In this document: piece after piece, positions 53,225 to 63,933 of the stretch
Layout: every line of letters begins with the position of its first letter
Position numbering within the stretch: position 1 is the first letter of the stretch
From: Deltaproteobacteria bacterium
GTDB taxonomy: Bacteria; Myxococcota; JACPTQ01
Direction: 5' to 3'
DNA: 64,000 bases
NCBI GenBank assembly: GCA_016192705.1
Contig: JACPTQ010000028.1
Location: forward strand, 76,233 to 140,232
Notes under the pieces: model-generated
Told to the model about the DNA's origin: nothing
Databases searched by the model: none
What the model saw: only the letters and a program-made list of their open reading frames with translations
Made by a program: the position numbers and the translations under genes

Positions 53225-53566
53225 TCAATCCTCCGCCACGGCGATCTCCAGCGCGCAAGCCAAGGCGCGATTCAGGTCGTGGATTCGCGACGGCGAGAGG
53301 AGCCCGACGTAAGTTGTCAGCTTGTGTTTGAAGAGAAGCGTCAAGAAGTCGCACCGCGCCGCGGAGCCGCGCGGGAGACCGTCGCGCGGGTCGAGAACCA
53401 ACTCCGTTTCAAGCCCGAGGATTTCGCTGTAGACGGGCGCGCAGATGACGGTCGCGAGATCGTCGTTCGCGGCCACGAAGTTTCGCGACACGACCACGTA
53501 AAACCCCGGTTTTCCACCGCGCTCAGGGAGCTTCTCGTGGGTCCGATAGATCTCGCCGCGCTTCAT
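53225..53566 (-). CDS. MazF/PemK-family toxin
   Basis: 113 residues. KRGEIYRTHEKLPERGGKPG, FYVVVSRNF, ATVICAPVYS and SAARCDFLTLL follow the MazF/PemK order of strands, with the usual Gly and Arg near the N terminus. Such proteins cleave mRNA. The start overlaps the antitoxin stop by 4 nt. It is on the opposite strand from cheR and cheB, so it interrupts that pair. Confidence 0.85.
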   Translation of the reverse strand: MKRGEIYRTHEKLPERGGKPGFYVVVSRNFVAANDDLATVICAPVYSEILGLETELVLDPRDGLPRGSAARCDFLTLLFKHKLTTYVGLLSPSRIHDLNRALACALEIAVAED

Positions 53567-53802
53567 GGCTTCGCTTGCTCGCGAACGAGTGCCGCCGCCT
53601 GCCGGCGAAGTCGCGTGCGGTGTTTGCGGATGATCTCTCGCTCTCGCTCCTCACGCGCACGCGCCTGCCGCTCGATGACGAAGGCCTTCACCGCGTCGCG
53701 AATCACGGCCGAACGACTTCGCCACGCGGTGGTCTTTTCCGCAATGAGCGAATCGACCGCGGCGATGGTTGGATCATCGATCGAAATAGCAATAGTTTTC
53801 AT
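53563..53802 (-). CDS. Ribbon-helix-helix antitoxin
   Basis: 79 residues from ATG 53802, with GGAGGAAAC directly upstream. MKTIAISIDDPTIAAVDSLI and AWRSRSAVIRDAVKAFVIER form a ribbon-helix-helix DNA-binding domain. The Arg/Glu-rich C terminus (EEREREIIRKHRTRLRRQA) is the part likely to bind the toxin. It lies upstream of the toxin gene with a 4-nt overlap, the usual order. AT-rich DNA with ATAT words (53820-53850) upstream is a likely operator and promoter region. Confidence 0.85.
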   Translation of the reverse strand: MKTIAISIDDPTIAAVDSLIAEKTTAWRSRSAVIRDAVKAFVIERQARAREEREREIIRKHRTRLRRQAAALVREQAKP

Positions 53803-53877
53803 GTTTCCTCCAATAGCGCGCCCAATATTAACTTCAATATCAATATATCGTAAGACGGCCCCCGACGACAGGCGCAT

Positions 53878-54439
53878 ATGAAGATCGTCGTCATCGGGGC
53901 ATCGAAAGGGGGAACGGCAGCGCTCAAAGTCGTCCTCGGCGAGCTCAGCGCGGCATTTCCGCTGCCGATTGCGGTCGTGCTTCATCGCTCGTCCAAGGGG
54001 GGGCGATTCGTTAGACAAGACGCTTGGAGCGGTGACGCCGCTTAAGGTGCGCGAGGCGGAGGACAAGTCGCCCATCGAGGCGGGAACCGTGACGATCGCG
54101 TCGGCCGATTATCACCTCCTTATAGATGGTGGATGCTACGCGTTGTCGACTGAGCGTCCGGTGCGGTGGGCGCGTCCATCGATCGATGTACTTTTTGAGT
54201 CGGCGGTGAACGTGTTGGGTGCGGGCGTCGTCGCGGTGGTCCTCACGGGGGCGAACGACGACGGTGCGCGCGGGGCCGCGTGCGTGAAGGCTGCGGGGGG
54301 CGTCGTGCTGGTCGAGGATCCTACGACGGCCGAGGCCGCGACGATGCCGCTCGCGGCGATTGCAGCGAGCGAGGTCGATCGGGTTTTGCCGATTGAAGAG
54401 ATAGCGGCGGCGCTCGTAGAAATCGCGATGAAGAAATGA
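53878..54439 (+). pseudogene. cheB: CheB-type methylesterase gene with a frameshift in a G7 run
   Basis: ATG 53878 starts KIVVIGASKGGTAALKVVLG, with the catalytic Ser9, then VVLHRSSKGG with His36. At the run of seven G (53997-54003) the frame is lost, and a stop follows after about 13 codons. Reading with six G restores GGDSLDKTLGAVTPLKVREA and the rest of CheB, to the Asp motif LTGANDDGA and the end at 54439. The receiver domain is absent, so it is the short form. It may be a recent mutation, a phase-variable tract or a sequencing error. The next gene overlaps by 4 nt. Confidence 0.85.
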
Positions 54440-55611
54440 ACGGCGAAGCGGAAGACAAAGTCAATATTCTTCTCGTCGATGACCAAGAAGACGGGCTTAC
54501 GGTCCTCGAGGCGATCCTGTCGCCCCTCAGGCAGAACCTCGTGACCGCGCGGTCGGGGGCGGAGGCGCTGAGGCAAATGCTCGCGCTCGACTTCGCCGCC
54601 GTGATCCTTGACGTGCAGATGCCGGGGATGGACGGCTTTGAAGTCGCCAACATCGTTCGGAAGCGCGAGAAGACCAAGTCAACGCCACTCATTTTTCTCA
54701 CGGCCGGCCATCGAACCGAAGCAAGTGTCTTCCGCGGGTACGCGGCGGGAGCGGTCGATTACCTCTTTAAGCCGGTCGAGCCCGAGATTCTGAAATCGAA
54801 AGTTTCGGTCTTCGTCGACCTCGCGCGCAAGACTGAGCTTGTGCGACGCCAGGCCGATGCGCTCGCCGCGCGGGAGGCCGAGGCGCGCGTTCTCGTCGGC
54901 ACGCTTGAGCAGAAGAACCGGGCGCTCGACGCGCTCAACAAAGAGATTGAGTCGTTTTCGTATTCCGTGTCACACGATCTGCGCGCGCCGCTCCGCGGAC
55001 TCGACGGTTTTAGCCAGGCGCTCCTCGCCGACTACGACGCAAAGCTCGACGACCACGGGAGAACGTTCCTTCACTACATTCGCGACTCCGCGCACAAGAT
55101 GTCGGCGCTCATCGATGGGCTTTTGGTGCTCTCGCGCGTTACGCGGAGCGAAGTGAATCGCGAATCGGTTGACCTGTCGGTAATAGCTTCACGAGTGGCA
55201 TCACGCCTCCAAGGACCAGAGCCAACGAGACGAGCGGAGTTCGTGATCGCCGAGGGGCTCGTCGCGGACGGCGACGCTCGGCTCCTTGAGGCGGTGCTCG
55301 AGAATCTTTTGGGGAATGCCTGGAAGTTCACGCGGCGGTGCGACGTGGCGCGCATCGAGGTTGGCCGCACGCGGGTGGAAGGGGTCGTCGCCTACTTTGT
55401 AAAAGACAACGGCGCGGGGTTCGACGCGAAGTACGCAAAGAAACTGTTTGGCGCGTTTCAGCGGCTTCACTCGGACGCGGAGTTCGAGGGGCATGGGATC
55501 GGACTCGCGACGGTGCAGCGGATCGTTCATCGGCACGGGGGACAGATTTGGGCGGAGGGGGTCGTGGACGAGGGTGCGAAGTTTACTTTTACGCTCGGAG
55601 AAGGGGAGTGA
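54436..55611 (+). CDS. Response regulator-histidine kinase (receiver-HisKA-HATPase)
   Basis: 391 residues. The receiver domain is at 1-120 (ILLVDDQED, phospho-Asp in AAVILDVQMPGMDG, Lys in LFKPVEP). A coiled-coil linker follows, then the HisKA box YSVSHDLRAPLRGLDGFSQA with His at about 180, and an ATPase domain (ENLLGNAWKFT, DNGAGFDAKYA, GHGIGLATVQRIV). There is no sensor or membrane part, so it takes its signal from another kinase through the receiver. The start overlaps the cheB end (ATGA). The next gene starts 3 nt after it. Confidence 0.93.
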   Translation: MNGEAEDKVNILLVDDQEDGLTVLEAILSPLRQNLVTARSGAEALRQMLALDFAAVILDVQMPGMDGFEVANIVRKREKTKSTPLIFLTAGHRTEASVFRGYAAGAVDYLFKPVEPEILKSKVSVFVDLARKTELVRRQADALAAREAEARVLVGTLEQKNRALDALNKEIESFSYSVSHDLRAPLRGLDGFSQALLADYDAKLDDHGRTFLHYIRDSAHKMSALIDGLLVLSRVTRSEVNRESVDLSVIASRVASRLQGPEPTRRAEFVIAEGLVADGDARLLEAVLENLLGNAWKFTRRCDVARIEVGRTRVEGVVAYFVKDNGAGFDAKYAKKLFGAFQRLHSDAEFEGHGIGLATVQRIVHRHGGQIWAEGVVDEGAKFTFTLGEGE

Positions 55612-55613
55612 GG

Positions 55614-56027
55614 ATGGGAAAAAAGAAAATCTTGCTTGTCGAGGACAACGAGACCGATGAGGCGATGGTGCGGCGGGCGTTGGAGGTGGCGAAGATCGAT
55701 GTCGAGATCGAAGTTGCGCGCGATGGTGCCGCCGCGCTTCTGGCGCTCGAACGGCCGGGGGCCGTTCTCCCCGCGCTTGTCATTCTCGACATCAAACTGC
55801 CGAAAGTGACGGGGCACGAGGTTCTGTACGCGATTCGCAACCATCAGTCGACGCTGTACGTCCCGGTCGTAATTCTGAGTTCATCGGCCGAGGACCTCGA
55901 CATTCGGGCGGCGTACGAGGCGGGGTGTAGCGGGTATGTTCAGAAGCCGGTTGATGCGGAGGAGTTCATCGAGGCCGTGGGCGCGCTCGGGCGATATTGG
56001 GTTTGCGTGAATCGAGGGCCGGAATAA
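55614..56027 (+). CDS. Single-domain response regulator (Rcp1-like)
   Basis: 137 residues from ATG 55614. KKKILLVEDNETDEAMVRRA, the phospho-Asp in VILDIKLPKVTGHE, VVILSSSAED and the Lys in GYVQKPVDAEEF define a CheY-like fold of the Rcp1 type, often paired with phytochrome-like or soluble kinases. It has no output domain. The stop TAA shares its last base with the start of the next gene (TAATG). It is probably a phospho-relay carrier between the flanking kinases. Confidence 0.93.
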   Translation: MGKKKILLVEDNETDEAMVRRALEVAKIDVEIEVARDGAAALLALERPGAVLPALVILDIKLPKVTGHEVLYAIRNHQSTLYVPVVILSSSAEDLDIRAAYEAGCSGYVQKPVDAEEFIEAVGALGRYWVCVNRGPE

Positions 56028-57589
56028 TGGGAACACCGCTGAAAGCATTGATTGCTGAGGATGATGACAAAGATTGTGAACTCCTGCTCATCGAACTTCG
56101 TAAGGGCGGGTTCGAGGTGACGTGGCGGCGCGTCGAAACCTACGACACGATGCGCGAGGCGCTCACGAACGAGACGTGGGACATCATCTTCAGCGATTAT
56201 TCGATGCCCGAATTCTCTGGGACCGCGGCACTTCTGCTCGTTTTCGAAATGGACATCGTTATTCCGTTTTTCATCGTGAGCGGGACGATCGGCGAAGACC
56301 TGGCCGTCGAAGCGATGCGCGCCGGCGCACAGGACTACTTCATCAAGGGCCGCCTTGCGCGGCTTGCTCCCGCGGTTGAGCGCGAGCTTCGCGATGCGGC
56401 CGAACGTCGCGAGAAGAAAAAGTTGAAGGAAGAACTTTTGTTCGCCGACCGGATGGCGACGGTCGGGACGCTTGCCGCGGGGGTTGCGCACGAAGTCAAC
56501 AACCCGCTCTCGGCGGTGATCGCGAACGTCGACTGCGCGCTCGATGCGCTCAAGGAGTTCGAGGCCGAGGCGCGGGCATCGACGGCGCGCGCGGACACGG
56601 ACTCGCTCGGCTTGCGTTGGGACCTCGTGCGGGACCCGCTCATCGACGCGCGGGAGGCGGGCACGAAGATTCGGGACATTGTGCGCGACTTGAAGTTGTT
56701 CTCGCGGCCCGGTCGTGACTGGCAGGGGGCGGTGAGCTTGGCGCGGGTGCTCGATTCGGCGGCGCGAATGGCGTGGGTTGAAGTCCGGTATCGGGTGAGG
56801 CTGGTGAAAGAGTACGCCGACGCGCCACTCGTCGAAGGGAATGGAGGGAGGCTCGGGCAGGTCTTTTTGAACCTTATCTTGAACGCGGCGCATGCGATTT
56901 CGGAGGGAGCGGTGGAAAAAAACGAAATTCGTTTGGTCACGGGCGAGACGGACGGCCGCGCGTTCGCCGAGGTGCGCGACACGGGGCCCGGGATTTCACC
57001 AGACGTTATCGGAAAGATCTGGGATCCGTTTTTCTCGACGAGGTCGGTTGGGCAGGGGACGGGGCTCGGGTTGTCGATCTCGCGCAGCATCGTGACGGGG
57101 CTTCGCGGTGAAATCAGCGTGAAGAGTGAAGTCGGGCGAGGGACGGTGTTTCGAGTCGTCTTGCCGGGCGCGCACGAACGGGAAGTCCCCGCTCCGTTGC
57201 CATCGGTGGCGCCGGTTGTAACGCGACGCGCGCGGTTGCTCGTGGTTGACGACGAGGAGAATGTCGCGCGGGCGATTCGGCGCGTGCTGGCGAGCGAGCA
57301 CGATGTGGCGACCGTGACAGGCGGAGCGGAGGCGCTTCGACTACTGAAGGCGAGCGAACCGTTTGACGTCATTCTTTGTGACCTCATGATGCCGGACGTG
57401 TCGGGCATGGCGCTTTACAACGACCTTGCCCAAACGGCGCCCGATCTCACGAAGCGCATCATCTTCATGACGGGCGGCATCTTCACGTCGGCCGCGCGCG
57501 CGTTTCTTGACCGCGTCGCGAATCCGCGCATCGAGAAGCCGTTCGATTACGCGAATCTCCGGCACCTTGTCGCATCGATCGTGCGATAG
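56027..57589 (+). CDS. Hybrid histidine kinase (receiver-HisKA-HATPase-receiver)
   Basis: 520 residues from ATG 56027. An N-terminal receiver has LKALIAEDDDKDCELLLIEL, with phospho-Asp in IIFSDYSMPEFSG. The HisKA box is AAGVAHEVNNPLSAVIANVD, with His at about 155; an insertion lies after it. The ATPase domain has NLILNAAHAIS, DTGPGISP and [15 protein letters not shown]-terminal receiver spans about 405-520 (LLVVDDEENVARAIRRVL, VILCDLMMPDVSG, IEKPFDYA). All key residues are present, in contrast to the truncated kinase at 50805. It is the last gene of the signalling cluster. Confidence 0.93.
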   Translation: MGTPLKALIAEDDDKDCELLLIELRKGGFEVTWRRVETYDTMREALTNETWDIIFSDYSMPEFSGTAALLLVFEMDIVIPFFIVSGTIGEDLAVEAMRAGAQDYFIKGRLARLAPAVERELRDAAERREKKKLKEELLFADRMATVGTLAAGVAHEVNNPLSAVIANVDCALDALKEFEAEARASTARADTDSLGLRWDLVRDPLIDAREAGTKIRDIVRDLKLFSRPGRDWQGAVSLARVLDSAARMAWVEVRYRVRLVKEYADAPLVEGNGGRLGQVFLNLILNAAHAISEGAVEKNEIRLVTGETDGRAFAEVRDTGPGISPDVIGKIWDPFFSTRSVGQGTGLGLSISRSIVTGLRGEISVKSEVGRGTVFRVVLPGAHEREVPAPLPSVAPVVTRRARLLVVDDEENVARAIRRVLASEHDVATVTGGAEALRLLKASEPFDVILCDLMMPDVSGMALYNDLAQTAPDLTKRIIFMTGGIFTSAARAFLDRVANPRIEKPFDYANLRHLVASIVR

Positions 57590-57647
57590 CGGACTTTCTG
57601 GTTGCGTCTCGCGACCGACTTTGGCATGATTCCTCGCCCTCGCGTAC

Positions 57648-57720
57648 GGGCCTGTAGCTCAACTGGTAGAGCAGCGGACTCTTAATCCGGTGGTTGAAGG
57701 TTCAAGTCCTTCCAGGCTCA
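57648..57720 (+). tRNA. tRNA-Lys (anticodon CTT)
   Basis: 73 nt. Acceptor arms GGGCCTG and CAGGCTC pair with one G-T wobble, and the discriminator is A (57720). The anticodon loop CTCTTAA gives CTT. The T arm is GAAGG/CCTTC with loop TTCAAGT. No CCA is encoded. Structured element B starts one base after the mature 3' end. Confidence 0.95.
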
Positions 57721-57721
57721 T

Positions 57722-57803
57722 ATTTTTCGCGCAATCCGTCGACAAGCCAGTGACTTGTCGGCGCGCGAAAAATGGGGAGACCGACGGAACGGAGGTCGAA
57801 CCC
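57722..57803 (+). ncRNA. tRNA-abutting structured element, copy B
   Basis: The outer stem ATTTTTCGCGC (57722-57732) pairs exactly with GCGCGAAAAAT (57763-57773). The inner stem CGACAAG (57740-57746) pairs with CTTGTCG (57754-57760). GGGG follows, then GACC (57779-57782) and GGTC (57794-57797) around the 11-nt loop GACGGAACGGA, the same loop as copy A, then GAA and CCC (57801-57803). It lies between tRNA-Lys and tRNA-Leu. Confidence 0.65.
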
Positions 57804-57833
57804 GACCTTTTCTGCCGTCCAAGTTTCAGGTTG

Positions 57834-57915
57834 GCGCGGGTGGCGGAATTGGCAGACGCGCTGGACTTAGGATCCAGTGGGTAAAACCGTGGGGGTCCGA
57901 GTCCCCCCCCGCGCA
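57834..57915 (+). tRNA. tRNA-Leu (anticodon TAG)
   Basis: 82 nt. Acceptor arms GCGCGGG and CCCGCGC pair fully, and the discriminator is A (57915). The anticodon stem CTGGA/TCCAG encloses CTTAGGA (anticodon TAG). A long variable arm (TGGGTAAAACCG) marks a class II tRNA. CCA is not encoded. Structured element C begins at the next base. Confidence 0.95.
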
Positions 57916-58000
57916 ATTTTCATGGCCGTCTTCGAGCACAAGCCGGTGGCTTGTGCGTGCCATGAAAATGGGTGAGCGCCTGTTTACAGAGCGCGAACCC
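57916..58000 (+). ncRNA. tRNA-abutting structured element, copy C
   Basis: The outer stem ATTTTCATGGC (57916-57926) pairs exactly with GCCATGAAAAT (57959-57969). The inner stem GCACAAGCC (57936-57944) pairs with GGCTTGTGC (57948-57956) around GGT. GGG follows, then GCGC (57976-57979) and GCGC (57991-57994) with an 11-nt loop (CTGTTTACAGA), then GAA and CCC (57998-58000). The architecture equals copies A and B although most paired bases differ. Confidence 0.65.
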
Positions 58001-58035
58001 TACGTCGGATGCCAGAGGACATGTGGCGGTGAACG

Positions 58036-58082
58036 AAGACGCGCACGACGACGAAGACGAGGACGTGCACGATCACGACAAC
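58036..58082. repeat. Low-complexity tract upstream of tig
   Basis: Words such as GACGAAGACGAGGACG and TGCACGATCACGACAACG match the right arms of the tracts at 50679-50793 and 52237-52385. No matching left arm is seen here. It ends 18 nt before the tig ATG, just upstream of the TAGGAG ribosome-binding site. Confidence 0.5.
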
Positions 58083-58100
58083 GCGTAGGAGAGTGAGTAG

Positions 58101-59471
58101 ATGAACATCACGGTCAAGAGCATTAGCCCCGTCATTAAAGAGCTCGTCATTGAGCTCCCGAAGGAACGCGTCGACGAAGAGATCGCGAAGGCGCTCAAGG
58201 ACGCGAAGACCGTCGCGCACACAAGCGTCAAGGGTTTCAGGCCGGGGCGCGTTCCGAAAACAATCGTCGAGAATCGGTTCGGAAAGGCGATCGAAGCCGA
58301 AGTTGCGCACAAGCTCATCGACGATTCGTATCCGAAGGCGGCGGAGCGCGAGGCGATTCAGGCGGTCGCCCAGGCGCACGTCGAGGAGTATCACTTGCAC
58401 CGCGGCGAACCGTTTCGCTACACCGTTCGCGTCGAGGTGCGGCCAAACGTCGAGCCGGCTGGGTATTTTGGGTTGGAAGTCGAGCGGCCGAAGGTCGACA
58501 TTCCGGCCGAGATCATCGATCGCGAGATCGAGCGCTTGAGACTCGGTCAGGCACAACTCAAAGCGATCGATGGTCGGACGCGCGCGGAGAAGGGGGACGT
58601 TGCGCTTGTCGATTTCGTCGGACGAATCGACGGGCGCGTGTTTCGTGACGGGCGAGCAACCGATTACCAGCTTGAGCTTGGGAGCGGGCGTTACCTCGAC
58701 GAGCTCGAGTCGGGCGTCGTGGGGATGGGCGTCGGCGAGACAAAAGAGATCGACGTGCAATTCCCAGAACAGTCGCCGAGCGCTGAAGTCGCCGGCAAGA
58801 AAGCCGTTTTCAAGGTGACGCTCAAGGCGCTGCACGAGAAGCTCGTCCCGAAACTCGACGACGATTTCGCAAAAGACCTTGGCCACGCGTCGGTCGCGGA
58901 GCTCAGAGCGAAGGTGCGCGAGCGGATCGAGGGATCGGCGCGTGAGAGTGCGCTCCGCGTCGCACGTCAAAACGCGGTCGACCAAGTGGTGAAGAAGAAC
59001 GCGTTTGAAGTGCCGCCTTCGCTCGTTGAGAGGCAGCTCGACATCATGATGGAAGACGCGCGGAACATGTTTCGGCGGTCGGGGGTGCGCGCCGAGCAGG
59101 TCCTCGACCCGGCCAAGCTCCGCGAGGAGATGCGGGCGCGCGCGGCGGATCACGTTCGGGCGGCGTTTTTGGTTGATGCCATCGCGAAGCGCGAAGGTGT
59201 ACAGCCGGGTGATTCTGACGTTGAAGAACGCTTGCAGCGGATTGTGCGGGCGGCTGGGCCGCAAGGGCCGGATGCGCGCCGCTATTGGGAGGAAGAAGAA
59301 AACTGGGACCACTTGAAAGCGCAGGTTCGCGAGGAGAAGACGATCGATCTCATTTTGTCGCACGCAACGATCAAGGAGGTCGAACGAAAGCCGGGCGAGG
59401 AAGCGGATGCCGAGGAAGCGTCCGCAGATGAATTGTCTGCGCCTGCTGCACCCGCGATCGTCGCCCCGTAG
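58101..59471 (+). CDS. tig: Trigger factor
   Basis: 456 residues. The ribosome-binding domain ([20 protein letters not shown], with the [19 protein letters not shown] loop holding the GFRxGxxP signature), the FKBP-like domain (about 155-245, [19 protein letters not shown]) and the helical arm region are in order. An unusual feature is the C-terminal Glu/Asp/Ala-rich tail ([20 protein letters not shown]). It is a ribosome-bound chaperone and prolyl isomerase. It heads the tig-clpP-clpX-lon cluster. Confidence 0.96.
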   Translation: MNITVKSISPVIKELVIELPKERVDEEIAKALKDAKTVAHTSVKGFRPGRVPKTIVENRFGKAIEAEVAHKLIDDSYPKAAEREAIQAVAQAHVEEYHLHRGEPFRYTVRVEVRPNVEPAGYFGLEVERPKVDIPAEIIDREIERLRLGQAQLKAIDGRTRAEKGDVALVDFVGRIDGRVFRDGRATDYQLELGSGRYLDELESGVVGMGVGETKEIDVQFPEQSPSAEVAGKKAVFKVTLKALHEKLVPKLDDDFAKDLGHASVAELRAKVRERIEGSARESALRVARQNAVDQVVKKNAFEVPPSLVERQLDIMMEDARNMFRRSGVRAEQVLDPAKLREEMRARAADHVRAAFLVDAIAKREGVQPGDSDVEERLQRIVRAAGPQGPDARRYWEEEENWDHLKAQVREEKTIDLILSHATIKEVERKPGEEADAEEASADELSAPAAPAIVAP

Positions 59472-59521
59472 TTCTTCCTGCCTTCCTGCATTCCAGATAA
59501 GTTCCTGCATTTCCTTACGGC

Positions 59522-59549
59522 TTGACGGCACGCCGAACCGTCCTAGAAT
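59522..59549 (+). promoter_or_regulatory. Predicted promoter of clpP
   Basis: TTGACG (59522-59527), a 16-nt spacer and TAGAAT (59544-59549) lie 37 nt upstream of the clpP ATG. The same box pair is used by the BlaI-like gene. It would allow clpP-clpX-lon transcription independent of tig. Confidence 0.6.
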
Positions 59550-59586
59550 TGGAGTGAGACGACCGGCGTTCACAAAAGGAGCACGA

Positions 59587-60189
59587 ATGGGTTTTATTGT
59601 CCCGACCGTCATTGAGCAGACTCATCGCGGCGAGCGCGAGTGGGGAATTTTCTCGCGGCTCTTGAAAGACCGCATCGTTTTCCTGGGCACGCCCGTGAAC
59701 GATGACATCGCGAACCTCATCATCGCGCAACTGCTCTTTCTCGAAAGCGAAGACCCCGAAAAAGACATTCACCTCTACATCAATTCGCCGGGTGGCTCGG
59801 TGACGGCGGGGCTCGCCATTTACGACACGATGCAGTACGTGCGCTGCCCGGTTTCGACGATTTGTTTGGGCCAGGCGGCGAGCATGGGCGCGGTTCTCCT
59901 CGCGGCCGGCGCCAAAGGGAAGCGCTACTCGCTCCCGCATTCACGCGTGTTGATTCACCAACCGCTGGGGGGCTTTCATGGGCAGGCGTCCGACATCGAC
60001 ATACAGGCGCGCGAGATTCTCAAAATGCGCGACGTGCTGAACGCAATTCTCGTGAAACACACCGCGCAGCCGCTCGACCGGATTAAGAACGACTCCGATC
60101 GCGATTACTATATGGGAGCGATGGAAGCGAAGGAGTACGGCGTGATCGACGAAGTGATCGCGCAAAGCCTCGTGAAGGCGGAAAAGTAA
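59587..60189 (+). CDS. clpP: ATP-dependent Clp protease proteolytic subunit
   Basis: 200 residues from ATG 59587, with AAAAGGAG upstream. Catalytic Ser99 (GQAASMGA), His124 ([10 protein letters not shown]) and Asp173 (NDSDRDYYM) are present. The N terminus has the mature-like start [18 protein letters not shown], and the IGF-loop binding region is conserved. It forms the tetradecameric barrel used with ClpX, the next gene, only 1 nt away. Confidence 0.97.
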   Translation: MGFIVPTVIEQTHRGEREWGIFSRLLKDRIVFLGTPVNDDIANLIIAQLLFLESEDPEKDIHLYINSPGGSVTAGLAIYDTMQYVRCPVSTICLGQAASMGAVLLAAGAKGKRYSLPHSRVLIHQPLGGFHGQASDIDIQAREILKMRDVLNAILVKHTAQPLDRIKNDSDRDYYMGAMEAKEYGVIDEVIAQSLVKAEK

Positions 60190-60190
60190 G

Positions 60191-61450
<1,260 letters not shown>

Positions 61451-61452
61451 CC

Positions 61453-63933
61453 GTGGGCAATCGCCATAAGGGGACGCCTCCCGAGTTGTCGTCGATGGTG
61501 CTCCCGCTTTTACCGCTTCGGAACTTGGTTTTTTTCCCGCACACCGAGGGGCTGTTGCCTGTTGGCCGCGCGCGTTCGATGCGCGCGATAGAAGAGGCGA
61601 TGGCGTCGGCCGATCGTGAGATCTTTTTGTCGTCCGAACGCCCGCACGGGTCCCAGGAGCCAGGTGCCGCGCGTGAGTCGCGGCTTGAGGATGTGTTCGC
61701 GGTCGGGACAATCGTGAAGATTACGAACCTGACGCGGGTTTCGGCGCGGATGGTCGAAGCCCACGTTGTCGGTGTTGCGCGGGGTCGAATCACGCGGTTT
61801 ACCGATGCGGGCGACCACCATCGCGTTGATGTCGAAATGCTTGAGGAGCCGGTTTTGTCGTCCGACGAAATCGAGCGCACGAAGAAGCGTATCGACGAGA
61901 CGCACCAGGTCCTCGAGCAACTCGAGCAGGCGCGCGTGCTCGCGAACGATTTCCGTTCCGCGGTCGATCCGTCCGAGCTCGCGGATCGTCTCGCGGCCGC
62001 CCTTCGGTTGCCGCTTGGCGAAAAACAGCGTGCGCTCGAAGAACTTTCGGCGAGCGCGCGGCTGGAGATGATGTTTCAAACGCTGGTCGGACTCCTCGAT
62101 CGTGCGCGGTCGCAGAGCGGGAGGGTCAAGGCGCGGCGGGGATCGGGTGCGCACGATCGGGCCTTGGTCTCGCGAAGGCCGTCGTCGGGCGATGATCTCG
62201 GCGACGATGCGACGCCCGAAGAGAGAGACGAGTTTAAGAGCGAGCTCGACGAGCTTGAGTCACGGATCGAATCGAAAGCGATGTCGAAGGAGGCGAAGGT
62301 TCGGGCGCGGCGCGAGTTGCGCAAACTGCGCATGATGGCGCCGATGAGCGCTGAGGCGACGGTCGTGCGAAACTACCTCGACTGGATTCTCATGTTGCCG
62401 TGGTCGACCGTGACGCCAGACAAAACCGACATCGAGTTCGCGGAGACGGTGCTCGACGAGGATCATTACGGCTTAAAGACCGTCAAGGATCGTATCCTCG
62501 AGTATTTGGCGGTGCGCGCGCTGTCGAAGAACGGGAAAGCGCCGATTCTCTGTTTCGTGGGGCCGCCCGGCGTCGGAAAAACCTCGCTTGCCCGGTCCAT
62601 CGCGCGGGCAACGGGTAAGAAATTTGTGCGGCAGTCGCTGGGCGGGGTTCGCGACGAGGCTGAGGTTCGCGGGCATCGACGCACGTACATCGGCGCCATG
62701 CCGGGGAAAGTTCTCCAGATGCTTAAGAAGGCGGGTGCGAGCAATCCGGTTTTCTTGCTCGACGAGGTCGACAAGATGTCGAGCGATTTTCGTGGCGACC
62801 CCGCGAGCGCGCTTCTTGAAGCGCTCGACCCCGAACAAAACGTCGCCTTCAACGATCACTATCTCGACCTCGATTACGACTTGTCGCGCGTGATGTTCAT
62901 CACGACGGCGAATTCGCTCGTCGGAATTCCGCCGCCGCTTCAGGATCGGATGGAGATCATTCGGCTCGCGGGGTACACCGACGACGAGAAGCTCGAGATC
63001 GCGAAGCGCTACCTCTTCAAGAAGCAGCGCGAGGCGTGCGGCCTTGGCGGCGTCGACGTTGAATTAAGCGAGGCGGCCCTGAAGGAGATTATTGCGCGGT
63101 ACACAAGGGAGGCCGGCGTTCGTGGGCTCGAGCGCGAGATTGGTGCGGTGTGCCGAAAGGTTGCCAAGGAAGTCGTTGGGAAGGAGAAGCGTGCCGCGGT
63201 GGGAAAGAAGGGCGCGCTGCCGAAGGGGATGGGCGAGGGTGGGCGTTTTTTGGTGAACGTCGCGGCACTTCGTGCGCTGCTCGGTCCGCCGCGGTTTCGG
63301 GTCGAGGCGCGCGACACGCGCGATCAGGTGGGCGTTGCGACGGGTCTTGCGTGGACGGAAGTGGGCGGCGAAATCTTGACGATCGAGGTCACCGTGATGC
63401 CGGGCAAAGGGAAACTCATTGTGACCGGAAAGCTTGGCGACGTCATGAAGGAGTCGGCGACGGCGGCGATGAGCTACGTGCGCTCGCGCGCGCATGTCTT
63501 CGAGTGGGCGAAGGATTTTTATCAGCGCGTTGATGTTCACATTCACGTTCCCGAGGGTGCGACGCCCAAGGATGGTCCTTCGGCCGGCATCACGATGGCG
63601 ACGTCGCTTGTGTCGGCGCTGTCGAAAATTCCCGTTCGCAACGATGTTGCGATGACGGGCGAAATCACGCTGCGCGGGCGCGTTCTCCCCGTTGGCGGAA
63701 TCAAAGAGAAGCTGCTCGCGGCGCATCGCGAAGGGATTACGTCTGTCGTGATGTGTCGCGACAACGAAAAAGACCTCGTCGACTTGCCGAAGAAAATTCG
63801 TCGCGCGCTTCGCATCACGCTGGTCTCGCACATGGACGACGTTTTACGCGCGGCGCTTGTGGTTGGAGCGCGCCAGGACCTTCTTCGACTCGGGACACCT
63901 GTCACGGGCGAGCTCGAGGACGCGGGACATTAG
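61453..63933 (+). CDS. lon: ATP-dependent protease Lon
   Basis: 826 residues from GTG 61453. The N-terminal LAN domain begins [19 protein letters not shown]. The helical region has a charged insert (about 215-260, [18 protein letters not shown]). Walker A is GPPGVGKT (about 370) and Walker B is [10 protein letters not shown]. The protease domain has the catalytic Ser (about 710, PKDGPSAGI) and Lys (about 751, [14 protein letters not shown]). Length and order match the LonA class. It is the last complete gene; only 67 bp remain, in which I see nothing. Confidence 0.96.
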   Translation: MGNRHKGTPPELSSMVLPLLPLRNLVFFPHTEGLLPVGRARSMRAIEEAMASADREIFLSSERPHGSQEPGAARESRLEDVFAVGTIVKITNLTRVSARMVEAHVVGVARGRITRFTDAGDHHRVDVEMLEEPVLSSDEIERTKKRIDETHQVLEQLEQARVLANDFRSAVDPSELADRLAAALRLPLGEKQRALEELSASARLEMMFQTLVGLLDRARSQSGRVKARRGSGAHDRALVSRRPSSGDDLGDDATPEERDEFKSELDELESRIESKAMSKEAKVRARRELRKLRMMAPMSAEATVVRNYLDWILMLPWSTVTPDKTDIEFAETVLDEDHYGLKTVKDRILEYLAVRALSKNGKAPILCFVGPPGVGKTSLARSIARATGKKFVRQSLGGVRDEAEVRGHRRTYIGAMPGKVLQMLKKAGASNPVFLLDEVDKMSSDFRGDPASALLEALDPEQNVAFNDHYLDLDYDLSRVMFITTANSLVGIPPPLQDRMEIIRLAGYTDDEKLEIAKRYLFKKQREACGLGGVDVELSEAALKEIIARYTREAGVRGLEREIGAVCRKVAKEVVGKEKRAAVGKKGALPKGMGEGGRFLVNVAALRALLGPPRFRVEARDTRDQVGVATGLAWTEVGGEILTIEVTVMPGKGKLIVTGKLGDVMKESATAAMSYVRSRAHVFEWAKDFYQRVDVHIHVPEGATPKDGPSAGITMATSLVSALSKIPVRNDVAMTGEITLRGRVLPVGGIKEKLLAAHREGITSVVMCRDNEKDLVDLPKKIRRALRITLVSHMDDVLRAALVVGARQDLLRLGTPVTGELEDAGH

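Noticed and set aside
57648..58000. tRNA-linked genomic island with an integrase
   Set aside because: No integrase, excisionase or repeated tRNA 3' end (att site) is found near these tRNAs.
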